Shown: piece after piece, positions 11,318 through 21,179 of the stretch | Numbering within the stretch: position 1 is the stretch's first letter | Layout of the letters: every line of letters begins with the position of its first letter | NCBI GenBank assembly: GCA_022701365.1 | Contig: JAKUHH010000216.1 | Coordinates: forward strand, 434,001 to 498,000 | Source of the DNA: Mycocentrospora acerina | Lineage: Eukaryota > Ascomycota > Dothideomycetes > Pleosporales | Direction: 5' to 3' | DNA: 64,000 nucleotides | Made by a program: the position numbers and the translations under genes | The notes under the pieces: model-generated | What the model was told of the DNA's origin: nothing | What the model saw: only the letters and a program-made list of their open reading frames with translations | Database searches by the model: none

Positions 11318-12956
11318 ATGGCGGCCTCGGCACCGATTTCAAAGACCATTTATTTTGGCCCGTTTGTGCACAGCAAAGCCCTTGCGGAACTCGAAATCAG
11401 CGAGAATGGAGCGATTGGGGTGGATGAGAAGGGTGTGATTGCTTTTGTGGAGAGAGATGTTACTTATGATGGGCTAGAGGAGGTTAAGAGACGGAATGAA
11501 GGGTGGGGAGATGTGGAAGTTGTGAAGATTGAGGGGAATGGGTTCTTTTTCCCAGGGTTTGTTGGTGAGTGGCATTTTGGACTATTGAACGTAGATGGAG
11601 GGTGTCTTGCATGGATTTTGCAAGAATCCGTTGAGGAATTTCGACAATTTTCTATATCTTTTTCCAGACCTTGTTGGTTTTGGTTTGAAGGTGGAAATCG
11701 TGGAATCCCCCTATCTGACAGCTACAACTTTTCAACTCTCCAAGTCAAAACTCAACTAACATACCACCCCAGACACACATACCCACGCGCCCCAACATCC
11801 AAACACGGGTCTCTTCGGAAAAACCACTCTCCTCGACTGGCTCCAAACCTACACCTTCCCCATGGAATCCTCCTTTTCATCCCTCGAAAAAGCCTCGACC
11901 ATTTACCGCAACTTTGTCTCCCGCACCCTCTCCCACGGCACAACCACCTGCGCCTACTACGCCACCATCCACGTGCCCGCAACCAACCTCCTTGCCGACA
12001 TCTGCCTCGCACGGGGCCAACGCGCCCTCGTTGGCCGCGTCTGCATGGACAGCACCCTCAGCCCAGACTACTACCGCGACGCCAGCGCCGAATCCAGCCT
12101 CGCCGACAGCCTCGCCAGCATAACCCACATCCGCAGCATCGACCCATCTGGCGAAATCGTCCGCCCCATCGTCACCCCCCGCTTCGCCCCCTCGTGCACC
12201 CCCTCCTGCCTAACCTCCATGGGCCACCTCGCCGCCTCAACAAACACCCACATCCAAACCCACATCTCCGAAAACATCCACGAAATCGCCCTCGTGAAAA
12301 CCCTCTTCCCAGACTCAAAATCCTACACCGACGTCTACGACTCCCACAACCTCCTCACTCCCCAAACCATCCTCGCCCACGCAATCCACCTCTCCCCCGA
12401 AGAACGCGCCACAATCCTCGCCCGCGGCAGCAAAATCTCCCACTGCCCCGCCTCCAACACAGCCATAACATCCGGCTGCGCGCCCATCCGCTCGCTCCTC
12501 ACCGAGGGCCACACCATCGGCCTCGGCACAGACGTCTCCGGCGGCTTCCACCCCTCCATTCTAGAAAACGTCCGCCAGTGCGTCTGGGTATCCCGCCACC
12601 TCGCGCTGCAGACTTCCTCCGACGCCGCGAAGCTGTCTACCGAAGAGGCGCTGTATCTCGCGACGAGGGGGGGCGCCGCGGTCGTGGGCCTCGAGGACAG
12701 GGTCGGCGCGTTTGAAATCGGGATGGAGTGGGATGCCCAGATGATTGATCTGGGGAGTGCGAATCAGACGGGGAGTCCGGATGGGGCGTTTGAGGACGGC
12801 CCCGTGGATGTGTTTGGCTGGGAGAGCTGGCCTGAGAAGGTGGAGAAGTGGGTGTATAGTGGGGATGATAGGAATACGGTAGCTGTGTGGGTTAGGGGCC
12901 GGTTGGTGCACAGGACGGGGAGGTATAATGGGGCCAGGGGGGCGGGGACGCCGTAA
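11318..12956 (+). CDS. GUD1: Guanine deaminase
   Basis: This enzyme hydrolyses guanine to xanthine and ammonia in purine salvage; it is a zinc amidohydrolase. Exons are 11318-11564 and 11773-12956, giving 476 aa. The splice rebuilds PGFVDTHTHAPQ, which carries the metal-binding HxH pair. Further ligand motifs are THISEN, HAIHLSPEE (metal His), SHCPASNTAI and GLGTDVSGG (metal Asp). The intron is 208 bp, several times longer than most in the window. Reading upstream in frame adds 22 residues from an earlier ATG at 11252. I prefer 11318 because it begins MAASAPISKTIYFGPF, the usual fungal start region, and sits in a better context (GAAATGG). Codon use is strongly C-ending in the middle and changes near the 3' end. 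Confidence 0.94.
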
Positions 12957-13575
12957 GAATCTTTCTTATTATTATTTTTTCTACGACATGTTTTTTTTAA
13001 GCAAGTGCTGAAGTTTTTTTTTTTAAAAAAACTTGTGGCGGAAGGTTATGACTGAGGATGAACGTGCGTGGTAGAATTAGATGATTGCATTTTGTAAAGT
13101 ACTTGGAAATGCCAGTTTATTCTTCACACGCATCCTTTTACTCGACTACCTACCTCTATTCCTAATATCTTCACTTTGAATATCTTTGCATCGTGTTTTA
13201 TCAACAACTAGATGCAGCAATTTCAATAATATCTTGTAACCACTTTCTTGTATACCCATCACTTCAAGACCAAATTTTTGAATAAAGCACATCCAGCACT
13301 ATTTTGACATTCCCAGCTATTGATAAGAACAACCAGACCAAGTGTAGTCTGAGCCACAAGCTGCTACATTATGAGTGCCCGTCCGGCGATGGGATTTGGT
13401 CTGAACGGACACGACAATTCAGGTTGTCACCAACATTGATGATGCACAAGACCACAATCTGTCAAATCTTCTGCTTTGTCCTATCTAGTAGAGAAGAACA
13501 AAAGAAAATAGCTTCTTCAAGATGTATTGGAAGAAAAAGATTGTATTATAATGCTATCATCTTATCATCTATTAT
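12957..13575. other. Intergenic between convergent genes
   Basis: Both 3' ends point into this stretch. It is AT-rich and contains T8 and then T13A7 near 12990-13032. The latter forms a small self-complementary AAGT(T)n-A7CTT element around 13011-13035 that could help 3'-end formation. No coding frame is supported. Confidence 0.55.
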
Positions 13576-14515
13576 CTACACACGTCCATCATAGGCCACA
13601 TTCGCTCGGTGGTCCCTGTCAGAGTCAACCCGTGGGTCAAGCTTGTTCGCAATGTTTGAATCATGTGGTCCGTTGTTCGTCGATGTGGTTGTAGTTCCGC
13701 GGTGGTCCAAGTCCGAGTCGAATCGCGGGTCCAGCTTGTTACCGACGTTTGTGCTGTGTGGGCCATAGTTGGTCGATGTGTTGACAGTACCACGATGATC
13801 GGTGTCTGAGTCAATGCGAGGGTCAAGCTTGTTACCAATGTTGGTGCTGTGGGGACCATAGTTTGTTGATGTCGTTGCAGTGCCTCGGTGATCTACATCA
13901 GAGTCGATCCGAGGATCAAGCTTGTTTGCAATGTTGGTGCTGTGTGGTCCATAGTTTGTTGACGTTGTAGCAGTACCACGATGATCCACGTCAGAGTCGA
14001 TCCGAGGATCAAGCTTATTCCCAACGTTGGTGCTGTGCGGTCCGTAGTTTGTTGAAGTAGAATGTGTCGTATTCAAACGCTCACGTTCAGCATCAACAGG
14101 AGTGACACCAACGCCTGTACCCGCACCGGTACGGTGACCCTGGTAGCCGTGCTCGAATTCGTTAACACCATGAGCTGCGACTGCTTCGTGCTTCTGTGCG
14201 CTTGCTTTGTCACCAGTCGCCTTGTCAAGGGCGGCATTGACGTTTCCACGGATGGCTTCACCGGCTCCCTGTATGTGGTTAGTAACATATATGAAAGGCC
14301 GTTTTCTGAATGTAATTGCGATCTAGCTGTGCATTCGCGTCTTGAACAATGCGTAAGCAGCAACCATCACCGGAAGCGCGCGGCTGACATCCATAGTGAG
14401 AGATTTGAAGCACACAGCAGAAATCTTGAACAGAAAAGGGTAGTCTTACATGAACGATTCCTACTCCCTTGCGGATTGTGTCTCCAATTCCGCCGCTAGA
14501 ATGTGTCCCAGTCAT
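13576..14515 (-). CDS. Disordered repeat protein with five 31-residue GPHSTN-NKLDPRxDSD units
   Basis: Exons are 14515-14450 and 14268-13576, giving 252 aa. The intron of 180 bp has a good branch site (TTACTAAC, 12 bp before CATACAG). The first exon gives GIGDTIRKGVGIVH, which joins GAGEAIRGNVNAALDKATGD, an amphipathic alanine-rich helix region reminiscent of LEA-like stress proteins. The linker is rich in Gly, His and Thr. The C-terminal two thirds are five tandem copies of a 31-residue unit, NYGPHSTNxxNKLDPRIDSD then a DHRGT tail. The protein is hydrophilic throughout, with no signal peptide or membrane segment. The GPH-x-N-x-NK-x-DPR-x-DSD motif recurs, to my knowledge, in small fungal proteins of unknown function. 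A desiccation or stress role is inference only. Confidence 0.85.
13594..14060 (-). repeat. Five tandem 93-bp coding repeats
   Basis: Units of 93 bp (31 codons) run head to tail inside the repeat protein. DNA identity between neighbours is high in the middle units and lower in the last, which has NNGPHDSN in place of NYGPHSTN. This indicates older edge copies and recently homogenised central copies. Confidence 0.9.
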
Positions 14516-15210
14516 GTTGTGTTTGTTTGTTGTTTGTATTGGGAAAGTTTTGGAAGGAAATAGGTCAGGATGATTGGTAGGTGGTTACTTGAAATTTAGG
14601 TATAATAGAATAGGAAGATAGGATGCAGGACAACACAGCAATATATACTCTCACATTATTAGGCACTCTCGATCAAGTTTCACACGCAATGGCTTGTGAG
14701 TATTTGGAAAGAACTGCTTGACGTCATGTTATGGTACGCTAGCCTTGATTTGGCTAAGATAGTAGCTGTGGCTGCGTTCTAAGATGGATAAAATTTGGTC
14801 ATGCGTATTTGATAGTAACTAGATGAGCTTCATCATACCTAGGTGGCTGAAGGATGCTGTCACTGCCGAATCATTAACTTGCAAGGGAGTATTTAGCTAC
14901 GGACTTTGGGTAAGTGTTTACACCTAGTCTCCAGAGCTATACAAAAATGACGTTGAAGCCCAGGCCGAGAACATCATGGAAACCTTTCCAGTCACACAAT
15001 TTGAAAGACGTGAACTTGGTACATTTGGGTATGTTCATAATGACATTCGTGAGTCTCTTTTTGAGACAAGTACGTTTTCGTACTATTAGTCATCGGACCA
15101 CGGGACTATCAACCGCATACTGATATTGTCCGCTCTAATTCACCTCACCTCCGAACGCCTTGACCATACATATTCGACACCAAAATCTCCTTGGACTTTC
15201 TATAGGCCAT
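14516..15210. other. Intergenic: promoter of the repeat protein and FBA1 3' flank
   Basis: This 695-bp AT-rich stretch lies upstream of the repeat-protein gene. A minus-strand TATATAT element lies at 14641-14647. The rest shows short frames only, none with a plausible start or splice support. Confidence 0.6.
14641..14647 (-). promoter_or_regulatory. TATA-like element of the repeat-protein gene
   Basis: TATATAT on the minus strand, about 126 bp upstream of the ATG at 14515. TATA-bearing promoters are typical of regulated, stress-responsive genes. Confidence 0.45.
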
Positions 15211-16709
15211 TTAAACCTTGCCAGCAGCGTTGAAGTCATCCAACGCAACCTCGACACGCTTTGTCATGGTCTTCTCACCCTCGCGAACCCAGACACGGGG
15301 GTCATAGTACTTCTTGTTGGGCTTGTCCTCGCCTTCGGGGTTGCCAACTTGGGTTTGGAGGTATCCGGACTTGTTCTGGACGTAATCCCTGATACCGGTC
15401 AAGTATGCCCACTGCATGTCGGTGTCAAGGTTGACCTTGACGACACCGTAGGAGATGGCCTCGCGGAACTCCTCAACAGTGGAGCCAGATCCACCGTGGA
15501 AAACAAGGTAGACAGGCTTGTCCTCCTTGGTCTTGGCCTGCTCCTTGACGTGATCCTGGTGCTTCTTGAGGAGGCTGGGCTGGAGCTTGACGTTTCCAGG
15601 CTTGTAAACTCCGTGGACGTTGCCGAATCCAGCACTACACATCCTATTAGCAGAGTTCGTTGCAAGAGGGTACGTTTTGGGTTATAACATACGCAATGGA
15701 GAAGTATGGGCTCACGGAGGAGAGCTCGTTGTAGATGTTGAGAATATCCTCGGGCTGTGTGTACAAGCTGGCGTTGTCGACACCCTCGTTGTCAACACCA
15801 TCCTCCTCACCACCGGTGATACCGATCTCCATCTCGAGCCACTGCTTCATGGGTGCGGCACGCTGGAGGTCTGCACGCTAGTTAGGAACGGCTCTTTTCC
15901 GTGTTGTAGGATCTGACTTACACTTCTTGGTGGTCTGGACGTTGAACTCGACCTCCTCCTCGGAGAGATCGATCATGTGCGAGGAGAACAAAGGCTCGCC
16001 GGTGGCCTGTTAATTACATTAGCTGAGTTCAGAACCGTGTATTTCAGACATCTTACCTTGAAGTGAGCCTCATCAGCATCCAACATGCCTATTCCGTGTC
16101 AGTTAATTCAGATCTGAGGCAATTGACCGAGATTATGTACCGTCGAGCCATGGCAGAAGCTTCTTGGCGCAGTGATCGGTGTGGAGAATGACGGGGATGT
16201 CGTATGCGGGAGCAATGGCGCGGATGTAGTGGGCAGCAGCGACGGCACCAGCGATGGAGGCCTCCTGGTTCTTGTTGCCTGCAGTCAATTAGCCATTTCG
16301 ACTTGTGCAAGAAGAATCTGGGAGTAACGTACCAACACCCTTGCCGGCGAAGTAGGCAGCACCACCCTGGGAAGTCTGGAGGATGATGGGCGACTTCTTG
16401 TCACGGGCAGCCTCGAGAGCTATATTCGGTCAGATGCGGAACACTCGGTGCAAGGACCTAGAGCTTCTTACTGGCTACAACGGTGGAAGAAGATGTGACC
16501 TGCTCAGATTAATACAGCCCCGATTCGGAAGCTCAGGGTAAACATACGTTGACGGCAGGAATCGCGTAGCCGTTGTCCTTTGCATGCTTGAAAAGAGCAA
16601 GGACGTCATCACCGTAGATGACCTGGGCGCTATCAGTTTGAGTTATCAGGTGAGTGGAGGGGGAGCTTACACCCGACTTGCGAGACAGAACGTCCTTGGC
16701 GGCGACCAT
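15211..16709 (-). CDS. FBA1: Fructose-bisphosphate aldolase, class II
   Basis: This zinc-dependent glycolytic and gluconeogenic enzyme cleaves fructose 1,6-bisphosphate to dihydroxyacetone phosphate and glyceraldehyde 3-phosphate in the cytosol. Nine exons were traced: 16709-16671, 16622-16548, 16499-16472, 16419-16333, 16278-16141, 16088-16057, 16006-15922, 15870-15693 and 15634-15211, giving 361 aa. That is the normal length of fungal class II aldolases. Motifs in order are KSGVIYGDDV, QTSQGGAAYFAGKG, the zinc site HTDHCAKKLLPW, EMEIGITGGEEDG, AAGFGNVHGVYKPG, FHGGSGST and VNLDTD. The start matches the family's MxxKDVLSRKSG. Eight introns in about 1 kb of coding sequence is far denser than in the neighbours. 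The first residue of exon 4 gives VVATLEAARD where Ser is more usual. Confidence 0.97.
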
Positions 16710-17452
16710 TGTGAATTTGGGGGGTGCGGTGGGATGTGTAGGGGGTTGTAATTGAGCTCTGGAGCGATGTGGAATCAGCGATCGAGGTTGGGGAGCTTGC
16801 GAAGCTTATATATAACAGCTGAGTGGTTTCAGGCGCGCGTTGAAAGCAGAACTCTCGCATAGCGGGGCTCTGTTGTTGGATGACCCCGCTGTGTGACGCC
16901 ACCGCTCCACTAGCCTCTCACTCTCAGACGTCGCAACCAACCATAAACTCCCCTGCAACGCATTGCCATGACGATCTAGATAGCAGACACAGAGAGGGTA
17001 CTTACCGTGATGTCAATTGGAAAAGCTCTTCGCCTGTACAGCGGGTGCGAGGCAGGTTAGTCTTAAGCAAGGCCTTTGCGCCCGAGGGGCTGGTGCTTCC
17101 TCACGGCCGCGCTCTGAAGCCGTCTGCGGAGCCGTTGGTCTCGGCAGGCGTTGCACGATCGAAGAGTCTGTCCGAGTCTTACCGTGGCGAGCTTGCCCGT
17201 GCCCTCCTTGATTTACCGACACATTCACGCAGCATATCAGGGTCCCACGAATCATGTCTCACAGAGGGTCGAGCAGGGCAGCTGCTCTACAGATTCCCGT
17301 GTTATTTTTCCGGAACCAGGTCCAAACAAGCTGGTGGCTACGCGTTTTGTACAGTTGTATTTCTACAGCAGCGGAACAGAAGACCGCCCCAGGCCTGGCT
17401 CTGCATGAGGCCGTAGGCGCGTGACTGCGCTGGCCTGCTCTGCCTCGCAGCT
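16710..17452. other. Intergenic: FBA1 promoter and bL9m 3' flank
   Basis: This stretch holds the FBA1 promoter, with TATATATA at 16807-16814 and a C/T-rich tract in the leader. Beyond it lies a GC-balanced stretch open in several frames. A 178-codon plus frame (16880-17416) has no splice or family support, and I treat it as chance. Confidence 0.6.
16807..16814 (-). promoter_or_regulatory. TATA box of FBA1
   Basis: TATATATA about 98 bp upstream of the FBA1 ATG, followed by a pyrimidine-rich leader (CCCCCTACAC, CACCCCCCAAATT). This is the expected layout for a very highly expressed glycolytic gene. Confidence 0.6.
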
Positions 17453-18376
17453 TCATGCTCCCAGCGTCTTCTCCTTGACCCGAATGTTCCGTGTCAGCGG
17501 TTGTAATGCGCCAGGAAGTTGAATCTCAATGGAGAAGGTGCCCAGCTGCTTTACGCGCGACGAATCCTCCTGCTCATGCCCCGAGACAAACCTGACATCA
17601 GCCTCGTTCACTATCACGCGAGCTGCCTCGTCGTTGTGCGCCAGCGCTGCCTTGAGAGTCGCAACAATGTCTGATGTGGATACTGAGCCGTATATGGCGT
17701 TCGCAGAGACCTTCGACTTGCTCGCCATGGCGGCTGCGGTCAAGACGTCTGCTGCGCCCGACGCGCCGTACCGCGTCCTCTCCTTCTCTTGCTCGATGCG
17801 CTGGCGGGAGAAGTCGATTGTGGGCGGGACGAATGTGTTCAAGAGCTCCATAGATCGTTCAGGCTGGGCACATTAGTTCTACACCAGCAAACCGCTTGCA
17901 GAGGACGTACGCTCAAGACGTCAATCTCAATGGGCCGCACGTAGCGCTTGGGCTGCTCGAGGAGGGCCTGGTCGTCTTCCTCGACCTCCTCCAGATTCAC
18001 CTTCACGCCAAATGTGAAGTCGCGGGCCATGTCCACCTCCTGCGTCTTCATCTGCTTCAGCTGGGTAAAGGGCACGTAGTCTGCAATGCGGGCAGGAAAC
18101 CATCGATTACGCATCTGGGCCGGGTTGAGGGGAACATAGGAGCCTGCCCAGCATTAGCAGAGCTTCGTCCCAGGATCGACCCTCCATACCTGCTCGCCCA
18201 AACCGCGGCACGTCCTGCAGCAGCTTGACCACAATGTTGCGCTCTGCCTCCTTCGCCTTCTTCGAGATGGTGCGAGCCTGGTGCGGCGGCGCCCAGGCGT
18301 CCAAGCCCTGCCGCGTAACTCTCCTTAGACATGACGTGCACTGCGGGCGCAGTGCTGACCTGCTCAGCGACGCCAT
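17453..18376 (-). CDS. MRPL50: Mitochondrial large-subunit ribosomal protein bL9m
   Basis: This is the mitoribosomal protein homologous to bacterial L9. Exons are 18376-18190, 18143-17911 and 17863-17453, giving 276 aa. The N-terminal 36 residues are Arg/Ser-rich without acids and include a CxxC (QCTSCLRR), as expected for import. The L9 signature follows: NIVVKLLQDVPRFGRAGSYV, then PLNPAQMRNRWFPARIADYV, with the glycine split by intron 1. The C-terminal part resembles the extended fungal tail. An in-frame ATG at 18502 would lengthen the N-terminus by 42 residues. I prefer 18376 because MASLSRSALRPQ is a clean presequence. The gene is divergent from the UBP16-like gene, with 324 bp between start codons. 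Confidence 0.92.
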
Positions 18377-18700
18377 TGCGGGTAGTGCGGTGCGGGTTGG
18401 TGATGTCCTCAAAAAAAAAGGTAGACGTCGTCGCGTAGAATGTCGATCTCTGAGCGGAACGCGGGAGTGCAAAATGGCCGATGTCTCGGCAGACTGCCTC
18501 ATCCAAGCAAACGACGATTACTACCAGCGGCATGTTGCAGGCCTAGGCATGTGTCAGACCATGGACCACTCGCTTTCACTCCTGCTTGATTCTCCCGTGC
18601 TCCTTTGTGCACATTGCTTTGACCTGGCACGACGTTGAGAAGCCTCGCACAACACTGTTCCGTCCAATCCCGCGGCAGCGGAAGTGGTACCCTCCGCAAA
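18377..18700. promoter_or_regulatory. Divergent promoter of bL9m and the UBP16-like gene
   Basis: The 324 bp between opposite start codons contains an A9 run (18410-18418) and no clear TATA element. A longer plus frame begins here at a TTG (18635), which is not a valid start for the protease. Confidence 0.55.
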
Positions 18701-20524
18701 ATGCCTGAGAAGCCTCTCACAATCGCGACATATGCAGCCGGCGCCTCTCTTGCTGCCATTACGCTAGTCTATGTCTTTGGGCCCACGTATTTCCTCGATG
18801 ACGATGCTGCCGCCGCAAGCAACAGGAAGAAAGGCGCAGTAGGGCTAAGCAATGCTGCCAACGACTGCTTCATCAACTCGGTTCTGCAGGCGCTAGCCGG
18901 CCTGCCAGACCTGCGCATATACCTAATAAGAGAAACACACCGGAGAAAGTTGGACGGGCCAGGAGTGTACAAAGTCGACCTGGAGAGGCTGAGCGCAGGA
19001 AATGCGACAACCAGCCCAGGGAAGCTTGAAAACCTGCAGAAAGGCGTGCTCACTTATGGTTTGAAAGACATACTGGACCATCTGAACGAGCGCCCCATAT
19101 ACAGAAAGACAATTTCACCACAGCCTTTTATTCTCTCGCTTGAAAAGGCCTTTGGAACGCGCATCAGCCGACAGCAGCAGGATGCGCAAGAATTCCTCCA
19201 GATCGTAACAGAACGCCTATGTGATGAGTACCACGCGGGCGCCAAGGCTAGGCGGCAAGCCTATGAACCAGCGAACATAACAATTCACGGGGATGCCGCG
19301 TTGAAAAGCGAAGACATTGCGAAGCAACTTGGCGCTGTGCAGATTGAGAATTCAGACAACCAAATCACAAATGGAACACCGGCAACTGAGGAAGGGTTCC
19401 CATTCGAGGGAAAGATCGAATCACAGATCGAATGCCAGACTTGCAAGTTCAAACCCAGGCCCACGGTATCAACCTTTGTCACGTTGACCTTGAACGTACC
19501 TCAGGCCACGTCCACGTCGCTTAATGCCTGTTTCGACGGCATGCTCAAGGTCGAATATATCGATGATTTCAAGTGTGAGTGGTGTCGGTTGGAGCATGCG
19601 TTGAGAAGCAAAGGCCATGAGCTATCAAAGGCGACAGACGATGAGACCAGAGAGCGCTTGCAGTCCGACATTGTCAAAATTCGAAAGGCTCTTGACGAAG
19701 ATCCAGAAATCTCGCCAGAAGGGGTTGAACTTCCAGACTCGAAACAGGCACCAAAGCGTCGGATAGCTCGGCACATGTACATCTCGCAATTCCCCAAAGT
19801 CCTCGCCGTCCATCTGTCGCGCTCCATGTTCGCTGTTGGGACTGTCTCAACCAAGAACCTCGCCAAGGTGTCATTCCCAGAATCTTTACCGTTAGGTGGC
19901 TTGCTTCTTCGCAAAAACTATCGCCTTCTGGGTGTGGTGACCCACAAAGGTAGCCATAATAGCGGCCACTATGAGTCTTTCCGCCGCCAGGTCCAGGCAA
20001 TACCCTACTCCACGCCGCACTCTTTTGGTACCGAAGGTGCATACAGCCGCCAAGCGAGTCCACTCCCCTCTGCAGCTCCTTCAGCGATACCAACGCCACG
20101 TATGTCTGCGACGAATCTCTCCAGCACAGACCGTGCATCGCACCTGTCTTCACTCAAGCCACTAGACTCGCCGTCAACTGGTTCGCTCTCCTCGCAGTCG
20201 TCAAAGGCGTCAAATGCGCTAGGACTTGCTCCTACATCTGCACCCCGGGACGTGGACGGTGCGGACTTCCCAAATGCTTCTCCTGTGTCGTCCGACATGG
20301 CAACACTTGCACCGACCAAGAGTCTACGTTCGCTTAAGGAGCGGGCATCGGAGAAAGCAGCTTTGATGGTCGAAGCGAATCCCCTGAAGCGAAAACCCAA
20401 GAAATCAAGCAACAGATGGTGGCGCATTAGCGACGACAGGATCAAGGAGAGTAAAACGAGTGAGGTCCTGGGCATGCAAAAGGAGGTGTATTTGCTGTTT
20501 TACGAACTCGATAGGTCATCCTAG
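18701..20524 (+). CDS. UBP16: Ubiquitin carboxyl-terminal hydrolase, UBP16-like, membrane-anchored
   Basis: This cysteine protease of the USP family removes ubiquitin; yeast Ubp16 sits in the mitochondrial outer membrane. It is a single exon of 607 aa. Residues 10-30 form one hydrophobic segment (TYAAGASLAAITLVYVFGP), giving an N-terminal anchor. The Cys box reads GLSNAANDCFINSVLQAL with nucleophile Cys56. The His box is HKGSHNSGHYESFRR with His423. A zinc-type CxxC pair is seen (CQTC and CEWC). The Ser/Thr/Pro-rich stretch at about 440-575 is likely disordered, and a final WWRISDDRIKE element closes the USP fold. The Cys box departs from the common GLxNxGNTCYxNS: the Gly is Ala and the Thr is Asp. 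The start at 18701 is an ATG in context AAAATGC. Confidence 0.92.
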   Translation: MPEKPLTIATYAAGASLAAITLVYVFGPTYFLDDDAAAASNRKKGAVGLSNAANDCFINSVLQALAGLPDLRIYLIRETHRRKLDGPGVYKVDLERLSAGNATTSPGKLENLQKGVLTYGLKDILDHLNERPIYRKTISPQPFILSLEKAFGTRISRQQQDAQEFLQIVTERLCDEYHAGAKARRQAYEPANITIHGDAALKSEDIAKQLGAVQIENSDNQITNGTPATEEGFPFEGKIESQIECQTCKFKPRPTVSTFVTLTLNVPQATSTSLNACFDGMLKVEYIDDFKCEWCRLEHALRSKGHELSKATDDETRERLQSDIVKIRKALDEDPEISPEGVELPDSKQAPKRRIARHMYISQFPKVLAVHLSRSMFAVGTVSTKNLAKVSFPESLPLGGLLLRKNYRLLGVVTHKGSHNSGHYESFRRQVQAIPYSTPHSFGTEGAYSRQASPLPSAAPSAIPTPRMSATNLSSTDRASHLSSLKPLDSPSTGSLSSQSSKASNALGLAPTSAPRDVDGADFPNASPVSSDMATLAPTKSLRSLKERASEKAALMVEANPLKRKPKKSSNRWWRISDDRIKESKTSEVLGMQKEVYLLFYELDRSS

Positions 20525-21179
20525 ACTGATGTCTCGAGGAGAGTTCCTTTCGTAGCGCTGTCATGCTGTATAAGCTTAATTGGCAGACTTGTAGCGGTGA
20601 TTTTCTGAAAATGTTTCGTGTAGTATCCTGTGCATATAGTAGATTAGATTCTCGCACTCTCACGAGGTTGTAATATGACGATTTATCATCATTGTCCTCA
20701 TTGGCTGGTAGATCGCCCCCACACTTCATGCTCGACAACTATAGACTGCGGATTGATTACAGCCTGACATCGTTGTGGCTTCAGCCTTGTACGAATGCTA
20801 CGTTTCTCACCCACTTTAACCAAACCGGTCAACTTTTCTAGCTCAGCCAGACGTCCATACCAATAAAAGCACAGCTGACCGACTACATGAACATCACTAG
20901 CTGTTTCTGAACCAGAAGAAACGCCAACTTGATTGCAGATGACAAGGCCCCCCAAATCCCAGGGCTGAATCTATAACTACCAGATCATTCGCCTTCTTAA
21001 CAATTTGCGTCATTCAAGCAAACTTGAACTGAGATATTCTGAGGGCTTTTGTATTCACAAATCACATTTTGTCAACCAATCTCGACATTACACAACTTAA
21101 CTTCCCGTCAAGACACTACTCCCCTCCAATCCCGGTTCCCAAAGAAAAACAATCTCTCAACCTCCTCACTCAACGCACC
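20525..21179. other. Intergenic: UBP16-like 3' flank and oxidoreductase promoter
   Basis: This 655-bp moderately AT-rich stretch is followed by a C/T-rich leader (CACTACTCCCCTCCAATCCC) before the next ATG. Only short frames without support are present. Confidence 0.55.

Noticed and set aside
16880..17416. 178-codon plus frame between FBA1 and bL9m
   Set aside because: No family, no conserved-looking segments, overlaps the FBA1 promoter, and open in other frames too.
18635..18700. Upstream extension of the UBP16-like protein
   Set aside because: The codon at 18635 is TTG, not ATG; the ATG at 18701 gives a clean N-terminal membrane anchor.
21069..21179. Upstream ATG of the Gfo/Idh/MocA gene
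   Set aside because: It would add 37 residues without domain match; the ATG at 21180 has a better context and lies close before the Rossmann motif.
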